From Planctomycetota bacterium (lineage in GTDB: Bacteria; Planctomycetota; Planctomycetia; Planctomycetales; Planctomycetaceae): a stretch of DNA of 48,299 bases. Both the position numbers and the translations under genes were made by a program. Shown here piece by piece: positions 8,714 to 14,848 of the stretch. Within the stretch, counting starts at the first letter, position 1. The number at the start of each line of letters is the position of its first letter. The stretch lies in assembly GCA_023417655.1 (NCBI GenBank), contig JAEZFD010000027.1:1-48299 (forward strand), written 5' to 3'. The notes under the pieces were generated by a model, which was given only the letters and a program-made list of their open reading frames with translations, was not told the origin of the DNA and searched no databases.

Positions 8714-8844
8714 TTGACCCGTCCCGATGGTCAAGAACCGGAATTATGGGCTTCCACAAGACCGGTTCGGTGAATGTAAGCAAAGGCTTCCGCCATCTGG
8801 CTGCGATTCGAGTTTTCGATGCAAACAAACAGAATTCGTTTCAT
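8714..8844 (-). pseudogene. arsC: Truncated arsenate reductase (thioredoxin-type ArsC) with in-frame stop
   Basis: The frame from the ATG at 8844 opens MKRILFVCIENSNRSQMAEA, the hallmark of the low-molecular-weight-phosphatase-fold arsenate reductase. The nucleophile Cys8 and Arg14 form the C-x5-R loop. After HNSGS comes TGA (8733-8731), where family members have Arg in SAGSRPSGRVN. The same frame then continues PSGRVN, so CGA to TGA is the simplest change. Homology is lost after PSGRVN, so the remaining two thirds, including the resolving cysteines, are gone. The gene starts 22 bases after the stop of the DUF6428 tail, as in an arsenic operon. Not functional. Confidence 0.75.
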
Positions 8845-8866
8845 GGTGATGACTCCCTGAACTGGA

Positions 8867-9059
8867 CTAACAACAACCGGGAGTACAGCAGGACGAGGCC
8901 GGATTCTGTTCGATGGTCGTCAGATCAATGCCACATCGATCCGGGGCGAGGCAGGCGGTATGCTTGGTTCCCAGCCGTAAAACAATGCCGGATGGCTGGA
9001 CCTCGACATCCTGCACCGGATATTGCGAGATCACACCGTTGTCGTACTCCACTTCTAAC
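8867..9059 (-). pseudogene. C-terminal fragment of DUF6428 family protein (arsenic operon)
   Basis: The frame reads LEVEYDNGVISQYPVQDVEV, then GTKHTACLAPDRCG, and ends SSCCTPGCC before TAG at 8869-8867. This matches the C-terminal half of DUF6428 proteins, which occur between arsR and arsC in arsenic operons and end in a cysteine cluster. The upstream half is absent: homology stops at base 9059, exactly where palindromic repeat copy 2 begins. On the far side of the repeat lies an unrelated gene, so the N-terminal half was lost rather than merely separated. The family assignment is from memory of its motifs. Confidence 0.65.
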
Positions 9060-9226
9060 GGCAGGGTGGCTGGGGCGGGCGAAACGCGATCATCCACAAG
9101 CGAGCAAGAGTCGAAGGCAAACGCCTGAGCGATTGAGAATGCGCTACGGCCCCAGTGTCGCCCGGACTGGAGCGATGAACGTCGAATCTCGATGGAAACT
9201 TGGTCCAGCGCCCCAGCCACCCTGCC
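9060..9226 (+). repeat. 167-bp palindromic repeat, copy 2
   Basis: Same orientation and length as copy 1 and nearly identical to it apart from the central third. The ends GGCAGGGTGGCTGGGGCG and CGCCCCAGCCACCCTGCC are perfectly complementary over 18 bases. The inner stem is partly decayed (GGCCCCAGT against ACTGGAGCG). It abuts the DUF6428 fragment on one side and lies 25 bases from the stop of the Imm22-like gene on the other. Confidence 0.85.
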
Positions 9227-9251
9227 GGTGCCTCGGTATTCCTTGAACTTA

Positions 9252-9623
9252 TTATAAGGAAATGTCGGCAGTTCCTATGAACTCTAATTGTGCCATGCCT
9301 AAATCGGCGGACTTTACAAGACCAGAGTAATTAAAATCAAAAAGCAGAACCACGGCATTGCATGGCGTTGCCATTGTGCAAAGCTTTCCAAGTTGGTCAG
9401 AAATCGCCTTTCCTTGCGAGTGTTCTTGAAGAAGATTATCGCCATTTATCGTTCGCTCTTCCGAAACAGAAGCTTCGCGATAATCCTCATCGAACCAATC
9501 GATTTGAAATAACTCTGCAAAACGACATGGAATCGCTTCACCATCTTCGTTGAAATGGAATGTTAAATACTCGTCAAGGACATCCCAAGACGGTGAATTG
9601 CCAATCCAGACAGACACTTTCAT
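9252..9623 (-). CDS. Imm22-like immunity protein
   Basis: A protein of 123 residues. It begins MKVSVWIGNSPSWDVLDEYL and continues FNEDGEAIPCRFAELFQIDW then FDEDYREAS, matching the Imm22 pattern: M-K-V-x-V/I-W-V/I-G, an acidic loop, S/C-x-F-A-x-x-F-x-I-x-x-Y/F-D-E-D. Imm22 proteins neutralise polymorphic nuclease-type toxins. No toxin gene is adjacent, so it is an orphan antidote. The ATG at 9623 has AAGGG upstream. Direct copies of the 167-bp repeat lie 25 bases beyond its stop and 37 bases before its start. The family call rests on motif recognition. Confidence 0.65.
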   Translation of the reverse strand: MKVSVWIGNSPSWDVLDEYLTFHFNEDGEAIPCRFAELFQIDWFDEDYREASVSEERTINGDNLLQEHSQGKAISDQLGKLCTMATPCNAVVLLFDFNYSGLVKSADLGMAQLEFIGTADISL

Positions 9624-9660
9624 GGTCTAAGCCCTTTCGGCCGGGTGCCCGGGTCAAGTC

Positions 9661-9828
9661 GGTAGGGTGGCTGGGGCGTTCGAGAAGCGGTCATCCACAA
9701 GCGAGCAAGAGTCGAAGACAAGCGACTGGAGAAATGAGAAGCCGCCATGGCCCCAGTGTAGCATCGAACTGGGGCCATGAACGTCGCTTGTCGACGGAAA
9801 CCCGGTCCAGCGCCCCAGCCACCCTGCC
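9661..9828 (+). repeat. 168-bp palindromic repeat, copy 3
   Basis: Same orientation as copies 1 and 2 but more diverged. The terminal 18-base arms pair with one G-T difference, and the inner arms (CATGGCCCCAGT and ACTGGGGCCATG) pair perfectly around a ten-base loop. An additional long-range stem is present only here (GACAAGCGAC with GTCGCTTGTC). It lies upstream of the Imm22-like gene and about 90 bases before the threonine aldolase start. Confidence 0.85.
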
Positions 9829-9916
9829 GCATTGCCCGGTTGAAGCTGGCTGAGGGGGTGGTTCTGGCTCCGTCTGTTTGGATTTCGAGTTGTTGGAGTC
9901 GCGGTGAGTCGGCAAA

Positions 9917-10975
9917 ATGGCTCGCATGAGTAGCTACATCGAATTGCGGAGTGATACCTACACCAAGCCGACGGCCGGGATGCGGGCGGCGATCGCTTCT
10001 GCTGAGGTTGGGGATGACATGGTCGGTGAGGATCCGACGGTCAACCGGCTCGAAGCTCGTATGGCAGAGTTGCTGGGGAAAGAGGCGGCGGTCTTCAACT
10101 GCTCAGGAACGCAGTCGAATCAGATGGCGATCTGGGCTCACTGTCGCAGCGGTGACGAACTGCTGATCGAATCGACCGGGCATATCGCCAACTTTGAGGC
10201 CGGTGGGCCAGCGGTCTTGAGTGGTGTCACGGCACGGCTGATTCCCGGTGATCAGGGACGTCTCTTTCGCGAGCATCTGCAGGACAAACTGCGGGACGGC
10301 AACATCCATTTCGCGAGAACCCGGCTGCTCTGTCTGGAGAACTCCACGAACATCGGCGGCGGTCGGACGTATTCGCTCGATCAGATCGCTGACACATGTG
10401 CCTGGGCTCGTGAGAACGACCTGATTCCGCATCTGGATGGGGCCCGGCTGTTCAACGCTTGTCTGGCTCAGGGGTATTCGCCGGCGGAAGTTTCCGCCCA
10501 CTTCGAGACGGTTTCGATCTGCTTTTCCAAAGGACTCGGCTGCCCGATGGGGTCGATTCTGATCGGTCCCAAAGACGTGATCGCCCGGGCACGACGGGCG
10601 AGAAAAGTCTTCGGCGGGGCTCTGCGGCAGGCAGGCATTCTAGCTGCGGCGTGCCTGTACGCACTGGATCATCACATCGAGCGGCTGCAGGAAGATCATG
10701 ACAATGCGAAGCTGTTTGCCTGGCTGATTGCAGACGTTCCCGGGGTGCAGATTGATGTGGATGCCGTCGAAACCAACCTGGTGTTTTTCACGATTGATCC
10801 CGCATTTGGAACGGCCGCCGAAGTTTCTTCTGAACTGAAACGGCGCGGGGTTCGCGTGAATCCGGGGGGCGGAAAATATCGAATGCGATGCTGTTCCCAC
10901 CTTGATGTGACGGCGAGTGAGATCGAACAAGCGGCGTCGGCGGTCCGCGAAGTAATGAACTCGTTCAGAAAATGA
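9917..10975 (+). CDS. ltaE: Low-specificity threonine aldolase
   Basis: A protein of 352 residues, usual for the fold-type I PLP-dependent beta-eliminating lyase/threonine aldolase family. It cleaves L-threonine or allo-threonine to glycine and acetaldehyde. Seen: IELRSDTYTKPT at the N-terminus, GDDMVGEDPTVNRLE, the HLDGARLFNA strand with the PLP-pyridine aspartate, and the PLP lysine at residue 205 in ICFSKGLGCPMGS. A second ATG nine bases in (MSSYIEL) is an equally possible start. It opens a run of plus-strand genes. Cytoplasmic. Confidence 0.88.
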   Translation: MARMSSYIELRSDTYTKPTAGMRAAIASAEVGDDMVGEDPTVNRLEARMAELLGKEAAVFNCSGTQSNQMAIWAHCRSGDELLIESTGHIANFEAGGPAVLSGVTARLIPGDQGRLFREHLQDKLRDGNIHFARTRLLCLENSTNIGGGRTYSLDQIADTCAWARENDLIPHLDGARLFNACLAQGYSPAEVSAHFETVSICFSKGLGCPMGSILIGPKDVIARARRARKVFGGALRQAGILAAACLYALDHHIERLQEDHDNAKLFAWLIADVPGVQIDVDAVETNLVFFTIDPAFGTAAEVSSELKRRGVRVNPGGGKYRMRCCSHLDVTASEIEQAASAVREVMNSFRK

Positions 10976-11050
10976 TCAGATCAGCTACGGTTTATTGTCG
11001 GGTTGGAGTAAACTTCTCGCATTCGTGAACCTTCATTCAAGGTCTGACTG

Positions 11051-11503
11051 ATGCTGAAACACACGCTCATTCACCCGAAGATCAATGAAATTCTTGGACG
11101 TGCCGGGCATCACTCCAAGATTCTCATTGCTGATGGAAACTACCCGGCCTATCACACGCTGGGTCCAAATGCCGAACTGGTCTGCTTGAATCTGATGCCG
11201 GGGACCGTGAGCTGTACGCAGGTGCTGACTGCCCTGCTCTCCGCGATTCCCATCGATTCTGCGAACACGATGGGAATTCCGGAAGACGACAAGTACGCGA
11301 TGGGAGGAGAGCCTCCAATCTGGGACGAGTACCGCCGGATTTTTCAGGAAGCTGGCAGTTCCGTCGCCATTCGCCCGATCGCGAAATGGGATTTCTATGA
11401 CACGGTTTCCAGCCGTGATCACGTCCTGACGATTCAGACTGGGGAACAGGCTCTCTGGGCCAATCTCCTGCTGACCATCGGAGTTCGCAAGCCCGGCGAA
11501 TAG
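11051..11503 (+). CDS. RbsD/FucU family sugar mutarotase
   Basis: A protein of 150 residues, matching the RbsD/FucU family length. Members interconvert anomers of ribose or fucose. Seen: HPKINEILGRAGHHSKILIA with the catalytic-region histidines, then DGNYPA, and the conserved C-terminal half (EYRRIFQEAG, WDFYDTVSSRDHVLTIQTGE). The features favour the FucU branch, but the actual sugar is not determinable. It starts 75 bases after the aldolase gene on the same strand, so possible co-transcription. Confidence 0.85.
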   Translation: MLKHTLIHPKINEILGRAGHHSKILIADGNYPAYHTLGPNAELVCLNLMPGTVSCTQVLTALLSAIPIDSANTMGIPEDDKYAMGGEPPIWDEYRRIFQEAGSSVAIRPIAKWDFYDTVSSRDHVLTIQTGEQALWANLLLTIGVRKPGE

Positions 11504-11621
11504 CAGGTTGTGGATTTCGGAAAACACGCGCTGTCACGAAGTGCGAATTGCGTTAAGAAACGGGGACTCTCAGCATTGGCTGCGAGTCCTCATTCTTTTC
11601 ACATTTGAAGCAGATCCGCCC

Positions 11622-12407
11622 ATGTCTGTCATTGGAATCATTCCGGCTCGACTTCAGTCCTCTCGCCTGCCCGGCAAAATGTTGCTGCGGGAATCAGGCA
11701 AGCCTCTGATTCAATATGCCTGGGAAGCGGCGAGTCGCTCTGGCAAGCTGAGCGAAGTCATCATCGCCACCGACAGTGAGGAAATTGCCACGGTCGCTCG
11801 CGGATTTGGGGCTCGCGTCGAAATGACGGGCGACCATCCGAGCGGGAGTGACCGGATCGCCGAAGTCGTGCGTCGCGCCTGCAAAGAGGCCAGGCTGGTC
11901 GTCAACATTCAGGGAGACGAACCGGAACTCGAACCGGCCGTGATCGATGACCTGATCGCCGCAATGGAAGCACGCCCGGAAGTCGAGATGGGGACACTGG
12001 CCAGTCCGATTCATTCGGTCGCGGTTTTGCAGGACACCAGCTGCGTGAAAGTGGTCTGCACCGCCGACGGTCGGGCTCTGTATTTCAGCCGGTTGCCGAT
12101 TCCGTATTACCGAAACGGCCAGCCGAGCGATCTGCTGAACGCGGACGAAGAAACATCCGCTTATCAGAAGAGTCCCTGGTTGCTGCACCTGGGAATTTAC
12201 GCGTACCGACCAGAATTCCTGCTGGCGCTGACGCAAATGCCGCAATCTCGGCTGGAACAGCTGGAGAGTCTGGAGCAGCTTCGCGCTCTGGAAGCAGGAG
12301 CGTCGATTCTCGTGAAGACGGTTTCTCACCGGTGCGTTGGCATCGACACCGCCGCCGATTATGCTGCGTTTCTGGAACGACAGAAACAGCGAAAAGCGAT
12401 CGGGTAA
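11622..12407 (+). CDS. kdsB: 3-deoxy-manno-octulosonate cytidylyltransferase
   Basis: A protein of 261 residues from the ATG at 11622; the open frame extends upstream to 11508, but the family begins at MSVIGIIPARLQSSRLPGK. It activates Kdo with CTP to CMP-Kdo for lipopolysaccharide core synthesis. Seen: the nucleotide-binding PARLQSSRLPGK loop, IATDSEEI, TGDHPSGSDRIAE, VNIQGDEP, and the C-terminal HLGIYAYRPEFLL and ESLEQLRALE. It lies upstream of pyrG, which supplies the CTP. Presence implies a Kdo-containing outer membrane. Confidence 0.93.
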   Translation: MSVIGIIPARLQSSRLPGKMLLRESGKPLIQYAWEAASRSGKLSEVIIATDSEEIATVARGFGARVEMTGDHPSGSDRIAEVVRRACKEARLVVNIQGDEPELEPAVIDDLIAAMEARPEVEMGTLASPIHSVAVLQDTSCVKVVCTADGRALYFSRLPIPYYRNGQPSDLLNADEETSAYQKSPWLLHLGIYAYRPEFLLALTQMPQSRLEQLESLEQLRALEAGASILVKTVSHRCVGIDTAADYAAFLERQKQRKAIG

Positions 12408-12629
12408 CGTTTCGGCATTCCAGCCTGCCCACTCGTCAATTTCGCATTTCGATTTCCGGAACAGCAGACGGATCATCCGTTGTCTGTCAGTGATCTCTGA
12501 GTGGATCGTGTTTCATCGCCTTGCGGTGATTTCGTTGATCCGGTTTTTCAGCTGACTGACTCGAATTTCGACCCAAAATTGGGTGGAATAGGTGTTCCGG
12601 TCCGGAATTCTCAATTTGAATTTCACGAC

Positions 12630-12663
12630 AACCCCCGATCTCGGTTCGGGGGTTCATAGTTTT
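12630..12663 (+). promoter_or_regulatory. Terminator-like hairpin in the pyrG leader
   Basis: AACCCCCGA and TCGGGGGTT form a perfect 9-base stem with a 7-base loop at 12630-12654, followed by CATAGTTTT. It lies between kdsB and pyrG, only about 26 bases before the pyrG ATG. It may end transcripts from kdsB, or act as an attenuator or 5' structure for pyrG. The short T run makes it a weak terminator. Confidence 0.55.
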
Positions 12664-12680
12664 GGCAGGACACTGCAGGG

Positions 12681-14288
12681 ATGACGAAGCATATTTTTGT
12701 GACAGGTGGCGTGGTCAGTTCCCTCGGGAAAGGCCTGACGTCCGCCTCCATCGGTCTGTTGCTCGAGCGACGCGGTCTCCGTGTCCGCATGCAGAAGATG
12801 GACCCATATCTGAACGTCGATCCCGGGACGATGAGCCCTTACCAGCACGGTGAAGTCTACGTGCTGGACGATGGCTCCGAGACGGACTTGGATCTCGGCC
12901 ATTACGAGCGGTTCACCAAGAGCCCGTTGTCCAAGCTCTCAAATTTCACGACCGGTCGCATCTATCGCAGCGTGATTCAGAAAGAACGCGCCGGCGACTA
13001 CCTGGGGGCGACCGTTCAGGTGATTCCTCACATCACCAACGAGATCAAGTCGAACATCCTGCAGCTCGCCGGACCTGACGTCGACGTCGTGATCACCGAA
13101 CTCGGTGGAACGGTCGGGGACATCGAAGGACTCCCCTTTCTGGAAGCGATCCGCCAGATTCCACTGGAAGTCGGGAAGCAGAACTGCCTGTTCATTCACC
13201 TGACGCTGGTGCCGTATCTCAAGGCAGCCCGCGAAGCGAAGACCAAGCCGACCCAGTACAGCGTCGGTCAGCTCCGCACGATCGGGATTCAACCGGACAT
13301 CCTCATCGTCCGAACGGAACGTCCGCTGGGACGTGAAAACGCCGAGAAGATCGCCCTGTTCTGCAACGTGGAACAGAATGCAGTCATCGAAGAAGCCGAC
13401 ATGGAGTTCTCGATTTACGAGGTTCCCATCGGCCTCGCCGAGCAGAAGGTCGACAAGCTCATCTGCGAAAAGCTGTCGCTCCCCAAGGGCGAACTGCAGC
13501 TGGATGACTGGAAGGCAATGCTCAACAACGTCCGCAATCCACAGCACGACGTGACAATTGCGGTCGTCGGCAAGTACATCGAGCACCGGGACGCTTACAA
13601 GTCGATCTACGAGTCATTGACTCATGCCGGCTTCCACCATGCTTCTCGCATCCTGATCAAGCGGATCGAAGCGGAAGATTGTGATACAGCCGATCTCGAT
13701 CAGCTGCTCGGCAACGTTCAGGGGATTCTGATTCCTGGCGGCTTCGGCTATCGCGGGGTCGAAGGGAAGATTAAGGCCATCAAGTATGCCCGGGAACGCA
13801 AGATTCCGTTCTTCGGCATCTGTCTGGGGATGCAGTGTTCGGTTATCGAATACGCCCGGAATAAGCTCGGTTGCACTCAGGCGAACAGCACGGAATTCGC
13901 AGTCGACACGCCGGATCCGGTGATCTGTCTGCTGGAAGAACAGAAGACTGTGACGGACAAGGGGGGCACTATGCGGCTGGGGGCACAGCCCGCTGTGCTT
14001 AAGGAAGGAACTCTCGCTCACAAGGCCTACGGCACGACCGAGATCATGGAGCGTCACCGTCACCGCTACGAGTTCAATCCTGCTTACCGTGAACGCCTGA
14101 TCGAAGCAGGGATGATCCCAAGCGGCACGAACCCAAGTGGATCGCTGGTGGAGATCGTGGAAGTTGCAGATCACCCATGGTTCCTGGCCGTGCAGTACCA
14201 CCCGGAATTCAAGTCGTCTCCACTGGAACCGCATCCACTGTTCCGCGATTTCGTCGGTGCAGCACTGGAGCGGCAAAGAAGTCGGTAA
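12681..14288 (+). CDS. pyrG: CTP synthase
   Basis: A protein of 535 residues, full length for CTP synthase, which aminates UTP to CTP with glutamine and ATP. The N-terminal synthetase domain begins KHIFVTGGVVSSLGKGLTSA (ATP loop) and carries ELGGTVGDIE. The C-terminal glutamine amidotransferase domain has the nucleophile Cys381 in FFGICLGMQ, and His and Glu at about 507 and 509 in QYHPEF. No truncation is seen. The ATG is preceded by CAGGACACTGCAGGG. Cytoplasmic, filament-forming enzyme. Confidence 0.97.
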   Translation: MTKHIFVTGGVVSSLGKGLTSASIGLLLERRGLRVRMQKMDPYLNVDPGTMSPYQHGEVYVLDDGSETDLDLGHYERFTKSPLSKLSNFTTGRIYRSVIQKERAGDYLGATVQVIPHITNEIKSNILQLAGPDVDVVITELGGTVGDIEGLPFLEAIRQIPLEVGKQNCLFIHLTLVPYLKAAREAKTKPTQYSVGQLRTIGIQPDILIVRTERPLGRENAEKIALFCNVEQNAVIEEADMEFSIYEVPIGLAEQKVDKLICEKLSLPKGELQLDDWKAMLNNVRNPQHDVTIAVVGKYIEHRDAYKSIYESLTHAGFHHASRILIKRIEAEDCDTADLDQLLGNVQGILIPGGFGYRGVEGKIKAIKYARERKIPFFGICLGMQCSVIEYARNKLGCTQANSTEFAVDTPDPVICLLEEQKTVTDKGGTMRLGAQPAVLKEGTLAHKAYGTTEIMERHRHRYEFNPAYRERLIEAGMIPSGTNPSGSLVEIVEVADHPWFLAVQYHPEFKSSPLEPHPLFRDFVGAALERQRSR

Positions 14289-14290
14289 GC

Positions 14291-14330
14291 AAATTCGAAA
14301 TTCAAAAAATAGAAATTCGAAACGGGGGAT
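14291..14330. repeat. Left AATTCGAAA-rich flank of the four-helix-bundle gene
   Basis: AATTC/GAATT-rich sequence with the shared words GAAATTCAAAA and AATTCGAAACGGG. The same words occur in inverse orientation at 14771-14824, on the other side of the IVP gene. It begins a few bases after the pyrG stop codon. Confidence 0.6.
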
Positions 14331-14379
14331 GTGAGGCGGGGCGAACTGATTTCAGGGCATCATACTTGGGAAAAAGCGC

Positions 14380-14754
14380 ATGACAGGCCGGGACGGGCAG
14401 CCGCGGTTTGATTTGGAAGAACGAACCTTCCAATTCGCTCGGCGTGTTCGTCAGTTTGTCCCCAATCTCCCACGATCGACTGGCAACATTTCCGATTCCA
14501 GACAACTCGTCAGGTCTTCCGGGTCGATTGGGGCCAACTCCCTGGAGGCCAATGGTTCTCTCAGTAAGAAGGACTTCCGATATCGGTTGAGGATTTCGAG
14601 GAAAGAAGCCAAGGAGTCTCACTACTGGTTGAGGTTGATTGACACAGGTCCAGATCAGACGCTGAGCCTTGAAAGAGACCACTTGATCCAGGAAGCCCGC
14701 GAACTGATCCTGATTTTCAATGCGATACTCAAGAAGACCGAGGATCGAAGCTGA
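14380..14754 (+). CDS. Four-helix-bundle protein (23S rRNA intervening-sequence type)
   Basis: A protein of 124 residues, matching the four-helix-bundle/IVP family first seen inside 23S rRNA intervening sequences. Seen: FDLEERTFQFARRVRQFV, the signature RQLVRSSGSIGANSLEAN, SLSKKDFRYRLRISRKEAKE, YWLRLIDT, then a C-terminal helix ending in ILKK. The biochemical function is unknown; it forms a pentameric helical toroid with a basic surface in solved homologues. It sits alone between pyrG and metG, flanked by inverted AATTCGAAA-rich sequences, which suggests it arrived as a unit. Confidence 0.88.
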   Translation: MTGRDGQPRFDLEERTFQFARRVRQFVPNLPRSTGNISDSRQLVRSSGSIGANSLEANGSLSKKDFRYRLRISRKEAKESHYWLRLIDTGPDQTLSLERDHLIQEARELILIFNAILKKTEDRS

Positions 14755-14770
14755 AGTCCGGCGACACCCG

Positions 14771-14824
14771 TTTGAATTTCCCGTTTCGAATTTTCCCCCT
14801 TTCGAATTTTGAATTTCTGATTTC
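14771..14824. repeat. Right inverted AATTCGAAA-rich flank of the four-helix-bundle gene
   Basis: Contains CCCGTTTCGAATT and TTTTGAATTTC, the reverse complements of words in the left flank at 14291-14330. It ends about 25 bases before the metG start. Confidence 0.6.
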
Positions 14825-14848
14825 TTCCCTCGTCAGGCATTCCGTCCA

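Noticed and set aside
12630..12663. A proven pyrG attenuator
   Set aside because: The leader lacks the initial GGGC transcription-start signature visible in Gram-positive pyrG control. Only a hairpin can be claimed.
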